This document shows positions 1 through 9,276 of a stretch of 64,000 nucleotides of DNA, in pieces. The DNA is taken from assembly GCF_001656035.1 (NCBI RefSeq), contig NZ_CP010029.1, positions 3,594,074-3,658,073 on the forward strand, written 5' to 3'. Every line of letters starts with the position of its first letter. Position 1 is the first letter of the stretch. The stretch comes from Yersinia entomophaga. Lineage in GTDB: Bacteria; Pseudomonadota; Gammaproteobacteria; Enterobacterales; Enterobacteriaceae. The notes beneath the pieces are model-generated. The model was not told the DNA's origin. It searched no databases and saw nothing but the letters and a program-made list of their open reading frames with translations. The translations under genes and the position numbers were made by a program.

Positions 1-260
1 CCGTGAATGGCGCAGGTTCCCCGCTGTTTTATCAGTTTTTTTTGTTGCTCGGTCACGCGGTTATGGATGATATCGTCAGCGTGTAAGCGCGGCACCGGGT
101 TTTCGCCCGCAGCTAAACTTTGACGAATAGTGTTTACCTGTTGACGAATGTTTTCCTCAACGGCGAGAAAAACTTGCTGATAATCAGGTAAATCCTGGCG
201 TAGCTGACGTTTGACTAGCTTGATTGCCGCTGGAATATCATCTATTTGTAATGAAGACAT
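1..260 (-). CDS. ybiU: YbiU-like DUF1479 protein, N-terminal part (runs off the window)
   Basis: Reading leftward from an ATG at 258-260 there is an open frame to the window edge (86 codons), preceded by a good GGAGAG ribosome site 7 bases upstream. The translation begins [20 protein letters not shown] and continues through a stretch containing [20 protein letters not shown] and CAIHG. This matches the N-terminal layout of E. coli YbiU (DUF1479), which has the same spaced motifs (YADIKAGHVTAEQREQIKRRG). YbiU proteins are predicted iron/2-oxoglutarate-type oxygenases of unknown substrate; the catalytic part is outside the window, so nothing can be said about its integrity. The assignment rests on remembered similarity of about 85 residues. 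Confidence 0.72.
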   Translation of the reverse strand, partial: MSSLQIDDIPAAIKLVKRQLRQDLPDYQQVFLAVEENIRQQVNTIRQSLAAGENPVPRLHADDIIHNRVTEQQKKLIKQRGTCAIH

Positions 261-461
261 ATTTTATCTCTCCGACGTACTGAGACAGGGGAAACGGGGC
301 AATAGGTAAATCTGGGAAAAATAAAGCCACCGAGATGTTCTACATTTGTTAAATTCATGTGGCTATTATTTCGGCAAAATAGAGAAGAATAAAGGGATGA
401 TGTTAGGAAAAAATCTCCCCTTTATTTTGTGATTTATCCCGACCAAACAGTTGAGAAAATA

Positions 462-1019
462 ATGATTCATATCGCTACCGAACGATTAACGTTGAGCACG
501 ATGACAGAACAGGATTGGCCACTTTTTTCACGGCTATATCAGGACCCGGAGGTGATTCGCTATATTTCCGATCCGCAGGATCTCGTCACCATTCAGACGC
601 GTTTTGCTGTTCGCGTGCAGCCTTGGGACAGGACTTCAGACCATTGGCTGTGTTTGGTTATTCGCGAAAAAGCATCGGGGCAACCTGTTGGTATCACGGG
701 ATTTTTACCGGAATGGCAGCCTTTTCAGCAAGCGGAGGTCGGCTATGGCTTATTACCTGAATTTACCGGCAAAGGTTATGGTCAGGAATCGCTGGTGGCG
801 GTGCTGGAATTTGCTTTTCAGCAATGTCAGTTTCATAAAGTGAAAGCGACGGTAACGGTAGGTAATCAGCCTTCCCGCGCCTTGCTGGAGCGCTGTGGTT
901 TTCAACTGGAAGGAACCTTAAGAGACAATTTCAGCCTCAGTGGGAAATGGTGCGATGACTGGGTACTGGGATTGCTGGCCGATGAGTTTGCTGCGAGAAA
1001 AAATGCGTTGTTACTTTGA
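462..1019 (+). CDS. GNAT-family N-acetyltransferase (RimJ/RimL type)
   Basis: A 185-residue protein. The N-terminus IATERLTLSTMTEQDWPLF and the acetyl-CoA motif around residues 93-110 (GYGLLPEFTGKGYGQESL, fitting Q/R-x-x-G-x-G/A) are typical of RimJ/RimL-like acetyltransferases. They are followed by the usual N-x-x-S-x-x-LLERCGF element near residues 135-147. The open frame begins upstream at a GTG (429), but the ATG at 462 puts the family's usual start (M-I-x-I-x-TERL-x-L) at the N-terminus, so I prefer it. The acceptor (a protein N-terminus, or a small amine or antibiotic) cannot be deduced. It stands alone, on the strand opposite the ybiU-like gene. Confidence 0.85.
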   Translation: MIHIATERLTLSTMTEQDWPLFSRLYQDPEVIRYISDPQDLVTIQTRFAVRVQPWDRTSDHWLCLVIREKASGQPVGITGFLPEWQPFQQAEVGYGLLPEFTGKGYGQESLVAVLEFAFQQCQFHKVKATVTVGNQPSRALLERCGFQLEGTLRDNFSLSGKWCDDWVLGLLADEFAARKNALLL

Positions 1020-1138
1020 GGTAAAATAATTTCGTTAGCCTCTCGACAGTATTTCAGCGCTGCGATATGTTCTTAAAAGACCCGTGATGGTCTGCGTCGC
1101 TCGGACGGTCCGGGCGCTAACGTATCCTCGAGGAAATT

Positions 1139-2367
1139 ATGGCTGAATTACCATCCAAACGTCGTTTTACCCGCATTGATCGCCTCCCACCCTATGTTTT
1201 TAATATTACTTCTGAGCTAAAGATGGCTGCGCGCCGCCGTGGCGAAGACATTATTGATTTCAGTATGGGTAATCCGGATGGGCCAACGCCGCCGCATATT
1301 GTAGAAAAATGTGTAGCGTTGCTCAACGTGAAGATACTCACGGCTATTCCACTTCGCGCGGTATTCCGCGTTTGCGTCGCGCCATTTCTCGTTGGTACGC
1401 CGATCGTTATCAGGTTGATATCGATCCGGAAAGTGAAGCTATCGTGACCATTGGTTCTAAAGAAGGGTTGGCGCATTTGATGCTGGCAACGTTGGATCAC
1501 GGTGATACCGTTTTGGTACCGAATCCAAGCTATCCCATTCATATTTATGGCGCAGTGATTGCGGGCGCGCAGGTGCGCTCAGTTCCACTGACAGAGGGTA
1601 TTGATTTCTTCGGTGAATTAGAAAGGGCGATTCGTGAAACCATTCCTAAGCCTAAAATGATGATTTTAGGCTTCCCATCAAATCCCACGGCACAGTGCGT
1701 CGAACTGGACTTTTTTGAGCGAGTGGTTGGGTTAGCCAAACAGTATGATGTGCTGGTGGTGCATGACTTAGCCTATGCAGATATTGTTTATGACGGCTGG
1801 AAGGCCCCTTCGATCATGCAAGTACCGGGTGCAAAAGACATTGCGGTAGAATTTTTCACCCTATCGAAAAGCTATAACATGGCCGGTTGGCGTATTGGCT
1901 TTATGGTCGGAAATCCCGAATTGGTCAGTGCGCTGGCGCGAATCAAAAGTTACCACGATTACGGTACTTTTACTCCGTTGCAGGTAGCTGCCATTGCTGC
2001 CCTGGAAGGGGATCAGCAGTGTGTGAAGGACATTGCCGAACAGTACCGTCAGCGCCGTAATGCATTGGTAAAAGGCCTGCATGAAGCTGGCTGGATGGTA
2101 GAAAATCCGAAAGCGTCAATGTACGTTTGGGCGAAAATTCCTGAGCCTTATGCGCATCTAGGTTCGCTTGAGTTTGCCAAGCGCTTGTTGTCGGAAGCGA
2201 AAGTCTGCGTTTCTCCGGGAATTGGCTTTGGTGATTATGGCGATACCCACGTGCGTTTCGCGCTAATCGAGAATCAGGATCGCATCCGGCAGGCGGTACG
2301 CGGGATTAAAAGTATGTTTCGCGTTGATGGCTTAATTAAACCGACTAAACTGGCCAACGGCGAATAA
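1139..2367 (+). pseudogene. alaC: alaC, glutamate-pyruvate aminotransferase, with a single-base frameshift
   Basis: Two consecutive frames together match the whole length of E. coli AlaC (YfdZ), a PLP-dependent aminotransferase making alanine from pyruvate and glutamate. The first frame starts at ATG 1139 behind GAGGAAATT and gives [20 protein letters not shown] through HIVEK. The second picks up exactly where the first leaves, with [21 protein letters not shown], and continues to 2367. It includes the PLP lysine in TLSKSYNMAGWRIGF. One base (the first base of an expected Leu codon) is missing just after the A5 run at 1305-1309. Either the gene is recently broken or there is a homopolymer sequencing error; the rest is intact with no other lesion. 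An ATG at 1309 could in principle start a truncated protein lacking about 57 residues. Confidence 0.9.
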
Positions 2368-2379
2368 GATTAGCCACTC

Positions 2380-2411
2380 ACTAGCCGGGCTGATTTTATT
2401 ACCCGGTTAGT
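2380..2411 (+). terminator. Stem-loop after alaC
   Basis: The arms ACTAGCCGGG (2380-2389) and CCCGGTTAGT (2402-2411) pair over 10 positions with one G-T pair and enclose an AT-rich 12-base loop. It lies 13 bases after the alaC stop. The following bases are only moderately T-rich (TTTCTTG), so it may be a weak intrinsic terminator. Confidence 0.5.
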
Positions 2412-2535
2412 GTTTCTTGCTGCAAATATAGCTTTTTCAATAAGCTGAATGAGCCTCTTAAGGTTAGCTTCATCAAAATTGCGCCATACTCTTAGCTAAA
2501 TAGTTTTTGACGTAAGACTTTTGTGGAGCATCACA

Positions 2536-3060
2536 ATGAAGAATCGCTATTCTCTGTCTCAAATTACTCTGCACTGGCTAACGCTATTAATGGTGATTTT
2601 GACCTATTCAGCGATATTGCTCAGCGACGTCGTTCCTGATGAAGATCGGACGCTAGTAAAGAATCTGCACTTTAATTTTGGCCTTAGTGTCTGGGTATTG
2701 ATGTTATTGCGGCTTTGGCTACGCCAACGTAACTCTTCTCCGGTTGTTACTCCGTCATTACCAAAGTGGCAGGCTGTTAGCGCCCATGCATTACATTGGC
2801 TGATATACCTGATGTTTTTGTCGTTACCGATATTAGGCGTGCTGGCTCAGGCCTACGGCGGCAAAACCTGGTATTTACTGGGCTGGCAAGTGCCACAGTG
2901 GGTTATGCCTAATTCTCAGGCCAGATCGTTAATTAAACAGGCCCATGAGCTTATTGCTACTCTGGGATATTTTGTTATCGGACTGCATACGCTGGCGGCG
3001 CTATATCATCACTATATTCGGCGTGATGACACGCTACGTAGAATGATGCCGGGAAAATAA
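2536..3060 (+). CDS. Cytochrome b561 family protein (CybB/YodB-like)
   Basis: A 174-residue integral membrane protein with four hydrophobic segments (about residues 10-30, 48-62, 85-105 and 138-158). Histidines at H13, H45, H137 and H151 lie at the membrane positions that bind two b hemes in the bacterial CybB/YodB/YceJ family, electron-transfer proteins of the inner membrane. The ATG at 2536 has GTGGAG eight bases upstream; the frame extends to a TTG at 2521, which would put the ribosome site inside the gene. It is followed directly by a hairpin shared with the convergent ypdK gene. Which E. coli paralogue it corresponds to cannot be decided here. Confidence 0.85.
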   Translation: MKNRYSLSQITLHWLTLLMVILTYSAILLSDVVPDEDRTLVKNLHFNFGLSVWVLMLLRLWLRQRNSSPVVTPSLPKWQAVSAHALHWLIYLMFLSLPILGVLAQAYGGKTWYLLGWQVPQWVMPNSQARSLIKQAHELIATLGYFVIGLHTLAALYHHYIRRDDTLRRMMPGK

Positions 3061-3067
3061 AATGACA

Positions 3068-3087
3068 AAGGGCGCGGATGCGCCCTT
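3068..3087. terminator. Hairpin between convergent cytochrome b561 and ypdK genes
   Basis: A perfect 8-bp stem AAGGGCGC/GCGCCCTT with a GGAT loop. On the minus strand the stem is followed by a T-rich stretch (TTTGTCATTTTA), which suits termination of ypdK. On the plus strand it ends in TTATAT. It probably serves both genes. Confidence 0.7.
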
Positions 3088-3110
3088 ATATGCCGCAAAA
3101 GGCGGCGGGG

Positions 3111-3185
3111 TTACTCTACCATTAACATGAAGGTGCCAATCCAAACCACCAACATGAAAGAGATACCCATAAAGAAATATTTCAC
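3111..3185 (-). CDS. ypdK: Small membrane protein YpdK (24 residues)
   Basis: The minus strand encodes a 24-residue peptide beginning MKYFFMGISFMLVVWIGTFM, starting at GTG 3183-3185 behind a strong AAGGGGAG ribosome site 7-8 bases upstream. It is nearly identical to the E. coli small inner-membrane protein YpdK, which also sits next to alaC, so both sequence and position agree. Almost the whole peptide is one hydrophobic helix. Its function is unknown. A longer open frame continues upstream to 3305, but the ribosome site and the family length both favour the short form. Confidence 0.9.
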   Translation of the reverse strand: MKYFFMGISFMLVVWIGTFMLMVE

Positions 3186-3529
3186 TGAACAACTCCCCTT
3201 GGAGCTACCTCGCCAGCAATGATCCAACTTGTTGTGCAGAGTCTGAAAAGTAGATAAGTATCGCCCCAGCCTAGTTGAAGCCGTATGGTTACCAAGACAG
3301 CTCACTCGCTCGGATCTATCTAAAATGCCGGTCTGTCACTTTGACTACGGCAGGATCGCGCTAATGTAATCCCATAACTAGGGAGATATCAATACTGTAT
3401 TTTTATGCACCCGATCACAGTTATAGGATTTTTACACAATTTATTAAGGTTATTTATCTGAAACGTGATGGAAATAACGATTTTTTAAATTTTAGATAAA
3501 TAACAAATTGTTACCTTCTTTCTTTTCAA

Positions 3530-3970
3530 TCACTCTATAGATTCAATTTTTCTGACTACCACATGGGCTTCGTAGCCCAGCAAATACAAAGCCTGCTCCA
3601 GTGCCTCGACTTTAGATGCGTAGTCCACGTCTAACAAACGCTCCATCTGAGCAGCATTCAGGCCAAGTTTCCGCGCTAGATCGGCTTTGCGAGTGCCGCT
3701 GGCGATCATTCCGTTATGTAACTCGGCTTTTAATGTGACCAATATCGGTAAATGTACCGAAAATTCATTGTCTTCTGGCATTGATGGCGCGGGAATAGAG
3801 CGTCTTTCTTCCATTTCCACCGCAATCGCGGTTTTAAGACTATCTTGAGCTTCTAGCTCTACATCCTCAATAGAATAGGTAACGGACTGTACTTCAGGAA
3901 AATCGCGAAAATGAATTTGATATTCGCCGCTGGTTTCATCAAAAAGGTAACTGGCTGGATAACTGAACAC
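3530..3970 (-). CDS. Orphan HicB-type antitoxin / transcription factor
   Basis: 146 residues. The first half (FSYPASYLFDETSGEYQIHFRDFPEV, then a helix rich in E and A) has the HicB fold that mimics an RNase-H core. The last ~50 residues (GTRKADLARKLGLNAAQMERLLDV) form a helix-turn-helix as in HicB regulators. I chose the GTG at 3968-3970 because ACAGGAG lies 8 bases upstream and it starts at the normal HicB N-terminus; the longer frame begins at ATG 4006. HicB normally neutralises the HicA mRNA interferase, but no HicA-like ORF lies on either side: upstream is the OpgB-like gene, downstream about 220 bases without a gene. It is therefore either a solitary regulator or the remnant of a toxin-antitoxin pair. 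Confidence 0.8.
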   Translation of the reverse strand: MFSYPASYLFDETSGEYQIHFRDFPEVQSVTYSIEDVELEAQDSLKTAIAVEMEERRSIPAPSMPEDNEFSVHLPILVTLKAELHNGMIASGTRKADLARKLGLNAAQMERLLDVDYASKVEALEQALYLLGYEAHVVVRKIESIE

Positions 3971-4056
3971 GGCGCGTACTCCTGTAGAGAGAAGTCTATC
4001 TAACATAGAGTAGAAAGACTTCTTTCTTACGGTAATGGGAAAAATGCTATTTAGAA

Positions 4057-6267
4057 TTATATCTTACAATCATCAAATATCTCACATAATGAGATGAGTT
4101 CAGATGTTTTTTTGTTAATAAAAAAGTCTAATCGCTCACCGGGTTTGGCTATCACAGTATTTGCTTTACCATTATGCATAACCCCGCCAAATTGTTGCCT
4201 AAATCCTACGTTCTCTATATCGCGATTATTCGTTATGTCAGATATTTTACTTAACGGGATACGGCTATTGCAAAATGCAGAGTCATTTGACGAATAAATA
4301 ATAGTATCGTACTTTTCTTGCAATAAATTTATTCTTTGATCATCAAGTGATTCGTTCTCACATGTATCATAATTTATATTTTCTACTATTTTTTTTGAAT
4401 TTTTGTCGTAAGCAAAGAATGTAACACCACGAAGTATAGGTGTAGGTAATTTTTCATATTTTATACCGGTTTCTCCCGATGAGCTGACCGAAACACCAAT
4501 GAATTCGTTATTAAATATAATGGACTTTTGCGGTTTTTCTTCTAACTTAATGGAGCCATCATAGCTAATGATTTTCTTCTTAATATTTTTATCTGATAGG
4601 ATATACAGACATACTTTATTTTTAATGTTATTGACTGCCTCACATTGAGTCACATACATAAGTTTACTATTTTCTTTTACCGCATCGATTACATCGAGAG
4701 CAAATGTATTAAAATAAACACTTTTAATGTTATTTTTATTATCCAGACTAGCCAACATTGGCAGTTTGAATGAGCTGTTTGATATATTAATCACATTTCC
4801 ATCAGAGGAAATACTACTATCTATATTAGGATAGGCCCACATATTTGCTGAATATGCAAGAAATGGATTTATATTATTGTTCTCATCATGATATTGATTA
4901 ATCTCACTTCGTTCTTTTTTTAATAGGTTCCGACCAAAACCTACATCAGTGTTTTTTTCACCAGACACGGCAAGGATAGTTGGCCATACATCTAGCAATG
5001 TGCCCTGGTTAGTGATTTTTCTTCCAGAGATATCTTTTTTAATTATAATAAAATTATTTCTTCTATCGCTATCATGTCTGTTCAATATATGGCTAATATC
5101 ATTAGCCATCATGTAATGATCTGAAACCAAAACAATAATAGTTTTGTCGGCATACTGGGATGACATAACTCTTTTTATAAATTGGCTTAGTAAATAATCA
5201 GAGCAAGATACTGCTTTTAACATGGGTTCAGTTATATTTTCAGAGATTTTCCCATCACATACAGGCAAAAATTGCCCTGACGGAGCATGGGTATTTACTG
5301 TTAAGAATGACAACATGAAATTCTGTTTTTCGGCTGAGAGCCTTTCAAACTCATTGTAAGCATGTTCAATAAGTATATCGTCATGAACTCCCCAGCCATT
5401 CATGAGTGTTTCGTCTGCAAGCCCGTTCTCTACGAAATATTCTTTATCAAATATGTTGTTCCAACCATGCTGACTCAGGAATTTATCGCCACCTGCGAAT
5501 TCCTTATCACTCCCGCGAATAAACTCATTAGTATATCCTTTGCTTTGAAGATATTCACCTATGCAGCTTGCTGAGCTAAGAAACTTTGACATTGATGAAG
5601 CAGAATTACCTTGAGGCAGTGTGAATGGGATGCCACATTGAGTATTTACTAAACCCGCCATTGTCCAGCCGCTACCTTCATGTTGCCGGATATCGGTGAA
5701 ATCTAGCGATTCATTGGCTATTTTTGTAATCTCAGGTAGATAATTAATACCATCAAGGTTTCTAAATGTATGTTCTAAGCTTTCAGCGTAAATAAATACA
5801 AAGTTGTATTTATTTCTTAATTCTGCATTGGGCTTTTTATAATATGATGTAGCGAATTCACTATCCCCATAATTAAGGTTTTTTAATGAGGATATTACAT
5901 TTTTCGCAGATGTAGAGTTTGTGATAAAGAGTAATGTTCCAAAAGCAAACGCGACATCAAATAATTTACGTCTTGTTATTTTTCTTTTCTTTGAAATTAT
6001 TGCAAATGTAATTATGGCTATAGGAGTAAAAGAAAATAAAATAGCAAAGGCAATGTTTGACTTTATATCATTTAAAGATGTTCCTTTTACACCGCTAAGC
6101 AAATGGTAATAAACGGAGTCAGTTACACCGTTGCCAGTAAATCGGTCACAAACAAACCAGAATCCGAATATTATTACACATAACGAAAGTGCTATAGCTT
6201 TCGTTACGATGAAATTCTGAGATTTGAACATTAAAATTAGTAATGTAGATAATAAGATATAATCCAT
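4057..6267 (-). CDS. OpgB/MdoB-like phosphoglycerol transferase (alkaline-phosphatase superfamily)
   Basis: 736 residues with four N-terminal membrane segments (about 1-20, 22-40, 70-92 and 105-122) and a periplasmic phosphotransferase/sulfatase domain. The segment NFVFIYAESLEHTF (E162), the presumed nucleophile region GSGWTMAGLVNTQCG (T202), VNTHAP and VSDHY correspond one by one to E. coli OpgB motifs (LVYIYGESLERTY, GTDYTIAGMVASQCG, VDTHHP, SSDH). OpgB transfers phosphoglycerol from phosphatidylglycerol to osmoregulated periplasmic glucans. The C-terminal ~250 residues do not look like OpgB and end in a short beta-rich domain (KPGERLDFFI). The gene is markedly AT-rich compared with its neighbours, suggesting transfer. 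The start could be ATG 6267 (used) or GTG 6276. A different acceptor, such as LPS or capsule, is possible. Confidence 0.8.
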   Translation of the reverse strand: MDYILLSTLLILMFKSQNFIVTKAIALSLCVIIFGFWFVCDRFTGNGVTDSVYYHLLSGVKGTSLNDIKSNIAFAILFSFTPIAIITFAIISKKRKITRRKLFDVAFAFGTLLFITNSTSAKNVISSLKNLNYGDSEFATSYYKKPNAELRNKYNFVFIYAESLEHTFRNLDGINYLPEITKIANESLDFTDIRQHEGSGWTMAGLVNTQCGIPFTLPQGNSASSMSKFLSSASCIGEYLQSKGYTNEFIRGSDKEFAGGDKFLSQHGWNNIFDKEYFVENGLADETLMNGWGVHDDILIEHAYNEFERLSAEKQNFMLSFLTVNTHAPSGQFLPVCDGKISENITEPMLKAVSCSDYLLSQFIKRVMSSQYADKTIIVLVSDHYMMANDISHILNRHDSDRRNNFIIIKKDISGRKITNQGTLLDVWPTILAVSGEKNTDVGFGRNLLKKERSEINQYHDENNNINPFLAYSANMWAYPNIDSSISSDGNVINISNSSFKLPMLASLDNKNNIKSVYFNTFALDVIDAVKENSKLMYVTQCEAVNNIKNKVCLYILSDKNIKKKIISYDGSIKLEEKPQKSIIFNNEFIGVSVSSSGETGIKYEKLPTPILRGVTFFAYDKNSKKIVENINYDTCENESLDDQRINLLQEKYDTIIYSSNDSAFCNSRIPLSKISDITNNRDIENVGFRQQFGGVMHNGKANTVIAKPGERLDFFINKKTSELISLCEIFDDCKI

Positions 6268-6689
6268 GTTGCCCACTAATATATTAAAAAGTCATATAGT
6301 AATATTTTTATATAATTTTTTATTTTAATTAATTAATAATAATTAGGCAACAATTAAGTTGTCATTGTTGAAGTTATTCTGATCACGACAATTAGAATCT
6401 TGAAATTAATGCCTTTAAAAAGTTATATTTATCAATGTGATAAGCAGGATTTGTTTGTGGTGGGCAGCTTGAGATGAGATTTTATGGCTGATGCTGAATG
6501 AATGAAATAAAGAAATGGTGGCCCGATTTTACAGGTTGTTCTCTATCCGAAAAATTGCTGCTCTCTAAGATACGGGGATATATTGCAATTGCATGATTAT
6601 TATGGTTTTTTTGTTTTTTAAGGCAGGTTGTTTTCCCCCTTCGGTCAGGTTGGTTTTCTGTATCGGTAACTCAATTTCTATATTTATTT
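6268..6689. other. AT-rich intergenic stretch with no recognisable gene
   Basis: About 420 bases, very AT-rich near 6300-6350 (runs of TTAATTAATTAATAATAA). It presumably holds the promoter of the OpgB-like gene. No coding frame, repeat or RNA gene was recognised. Confidence 0.5.
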
Positions 6690-7747
6690 TTAAGCCTACC
6701 GGGGGGAATATAACTCAGAGCACGGCTTTGGAGCGTTCGCGCCCTTGGGTACAGGATAGCGTGGTGATATCGCTATGTTTACCAGCATGATAGATATTTC
6801 CTGCTGGAAAAATGGCTGCTACAAATATGATTTTTAATCCCTTTCCCCATAGCACTAGAGCAATTGCGTAGAATCTGTATGCATTCTTCACCGTTCCAAT
6901 CGTGCAGAATATATTTCAGCAAATAGAAGCCATGGCCTGATGGAATAGACTCAAAGAAATTTCCAGCGCCAATCGTGCATTGGGAAGCCATATTTTTGTG
7001 TCTGATGATTTTCGCGATTTTCTCAGCTACAGAAGGACTATAAAAAATAACCCCGACGGGATTCATGTTAGTTGCCAGGATGGTTAACATTAATGCTCCA
7101 TTGCCGTCTCCGCTATCTATAATTCTATTGTAATCGTTAAAATTATAGACTGGAGTTACTTTCTGAACGAAATGTTGGGTCAGGTCAGCCATATCATTAT
7201 TAAATTTATCTGCCTGCTCGGGATACAGGTCGTAGTGTTACCATATATCTAATTGATAATGTGGTTCCAGGTTACTTTTCTCTCGGTTATACCTTATTGA
7301 AACGAAGAGAAAACAAAGGATAATTCTCCCATCATTGCCAGCAGAAAAGGTTTAATGTTGCCAATAGTATTTTTATCTAAATCCGCCGCTGGGATAAATT
7401 AAAAAATTTTCTCGCTCATCATATTCCCGTTAACTTCCCAGAAAATGCCTCCGGCAGCCAGCAGCCTTAATCATCGATATGAATATTCTGATTTCACTCC
7501 GGTTATTTTGCCGGTTCGACAACGCTTTTAGGATATTAAAAGAGTCATTCTGCAACATTTAGTTTGGCCGTAACCTGAGCACGTGGGCTAATTGATAACC
7601 ATATACGATTTCCCAAACCTGTTTGGATGACTCGGGAGAAAATCTTGGTTTCAGCATAATATTTTGGTCGCAGCAAGAGATAACACAAGTATAGTTAATG
7701 AATAGAGAGCGCTTCTGTGGGCGCTGCTCAGAATTTAGTTCTTTCAA
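6690..7747 (-). pseudogene. Decayed SAM-dependent O-methyltransferase (methyltransferase family 2)
   Basis: Fragments of one methyltransferase appear in order on the minus strand in different frames. An N-terminal piece at 7559-7747 contains KQVWEIVYGYQLAHVLR. A piece near 7330-7390 reads IKPFLLAMMGEL. The main piece (7192 down to about 6830) has VYNFNDYNRIIDSGDGNGAL (SAM-binding motif I), NFFESIPSGHGFYLLKYILH and DWNGEECIQILRNC. After a frameshift the end reads VAAIFPAGNIYHAG and TLSCTQGRERSKAVL, matching the LTGGRERT region of the family. Several frameshifts and stops make it non-functional. The family includes hydroxyneurosporene-type and secondary-metabolite O-methyltransferases, so it may be debris of a lost biosynthetic cluster. 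Confidence 0.75.
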
Positions 7748-7943
7748 CGGAATATTTTGATCTTCACGTTAGCCCGCATCTTGGCAGTTATGTTCATATT
7801 TTGTGGCTTAGTCAGGTTTATCTGAAGCTGATAACATAATTTCATTCATGATTGGCTGATACCCATATGATTCCTGTTTGTTCGCGGCGAACAATGTCTT
7901 ACCATAGCGATCACTTTTTCTTATATGACTGTGTGGATAACCG

Positions 7944-9008
7944 ATGCGTTATTGGGCTGCTATTTTACCTATGCTTACTTTGCTGACCGCCTGTAGCAAT
8001 CAACCGACACCTTTAGCCACGGCATCTCAGAAGGGAGGTTTTCTTCTGGAACCAGCGCATACAGGTCATATGCTAAGTGGTGATTTCGCGACTAACCCGG
8101 CGGCAAACCGTTTTGTCGATAAAATGGTGCGAGAACATGATTTTGACCGTCAGCAATTACATGATGTATTAGCTCAAGCTCAACAATTGGATTGGGTTAT
8201 TCGTTTGATGGATAAACAGGCACCCACCAGCCGGCCACCGTCTGGCCCTAATGGTGCTTGGAATCGCTATCGCAACCAGTTTATTACACCGGATAACCTA
8301 CAAAATGGCATAGCTTTCTGGAATCAATATCAAGATGCGTTGCAGCGAGCTTATGAAGTTTACGGCGTTCCTCCAGAGATCATTGTTGGCATTATCGGGG
8401 TGGAAACCCGCTGGGGTCGCGTAATGGGTAAAACCCGCATTATTGATGCTTTGGCTACGTTGTCATTCAGTTATCCGCGCCGCGCAGAATTCTTTAGCGG
8501 CGAGCTGGAAACCTTCCTGCTAATGGCGCGTAAAGAGGGTAACGATCCGCTTTCCCTGAAAGGGTCTTACGCCGGAGCCATGGGTTACGGTCAGTTTATG
8601 CCGTCATCTTTCAAGAGCTATGCGGTTGATTTTGATGAAAATGGCCATACCAATCTTTGGGATCCCGTTGACGCCATCGGTAGCGTGGCCAACTATTTTA
8701 AAGCCCACGGCTGGCAGAAAGGTGGCAAAGTTGCCGTTCAGGCTATCGGGCAGGCTCCTGGGCTAGATAATGGATTTAAAACCCGATATTCCGTTGCTAC
8801 TTTAGCCGCAGCGGGGCTACAGCCAAGGGATTCTCTCGATGGCTATCAGGAGGCCAGCCTGCTGCGCCTTGATGTTGGCACCGGCTATCAATACTGGTAT
8901 GGATTACCCAATTTCTACACCATTACTCGTTATAACCATAGCACTCATTATGCGATGGCCGTTTGGCAGTTAGGCGAGGCGGTTGGCCGCGCGCGCCAAG
9001 GCTATTAA
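7944..9008 (+). CDS. mltB: Membrane-bound lytic murein transglycosylase B
   Basis: 354 residues with a lipoprotein signal (LLTAC, Cys17) and the SLT family 3 domain. The catalytic glutamate lies in GIIGVETRWGRVMG (E154), followed by AGAMGYGQFMPSSF and DLFDPVDAIGS-like segments (here NLWDPVDAIGSVANY) diagnostic for MltB. The enzyme cleaves the MurNAc-GlcNAc bond of peptidoglycan with formation of a 1,6-anhydro ring, anchored in the inner leaflet of the outer membrane. Length and motifs agree with E. coli MltB. It is a single-gene unit ending in a strong terminator at 9084. Confidence 0.97.
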   Translation: MRYWAAILPMLTLLTACSNQPTPLATASQKGGFLLEPAHTGHMLSGDFATNPAANRFVDKMVREHDFDRQQLHDVLAQAQQLDWVIRLMDKQAPTSRPPSGPNGAWNRYRNQFITPDNLQNGIAFWNQYQDALQRAYEVYGVPPEIIVGIIGVETRWGRVMGKTRIIDALATLSFSYPRRAEFFSGELETFLLMARKEGNDPLSLKGSYAGAMGYGQFMPSSFKSYAVDFDENGHTNLWDPVDAIGSVANYFKAHGWQKGGKVAVQAIGQAPGLDNGFKTRYSVATLAAAGLQPRDSLDGYQEASLLRLDVGTGYQYWYGLPNFYTITRYNHSTHYAMAVWQLGEAVGRARQGY

Positions 9009-9083
9009 GCTTATTGCTATCGGTTAACACGTTGAATATTGGGCTATTCATTACGTATTGACGAAGGTTTTATTGACTATTTG

Positions 9084-9103
9084 TGGGTCGCTTCGGCGAC
9101 CCA
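9084..9103 (+). terminator. Intrinsic terminator after mltB
   Basis: Perfect stem TGGGTCGC/GCGACCCA closed by a stable TTCG tetraloop and followed by TTTTTAT. Confidence 0.85.
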
Positions 9104-9276
9104 TTTTTATCTATTTAGCTCCAAGGTAATATGTATATCCGTACTCTTATTCATGTTTATTCGTGAGTTTGCTGGTCTCCGATAGGATAAAAAGTGTAAA
9201 ATACAGGCTTACAAAGGTCATAGCCTTTAATTTAACGTATTTTAAAATTTATTCTATTTAGTATTAAGGGGTTATC

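Noticed and set aside
6593..6790. 65-codon plus-strand ORF
   Set aside because: Partly antisense to the decayed methyltransferase; no ribosome site and no independent support.
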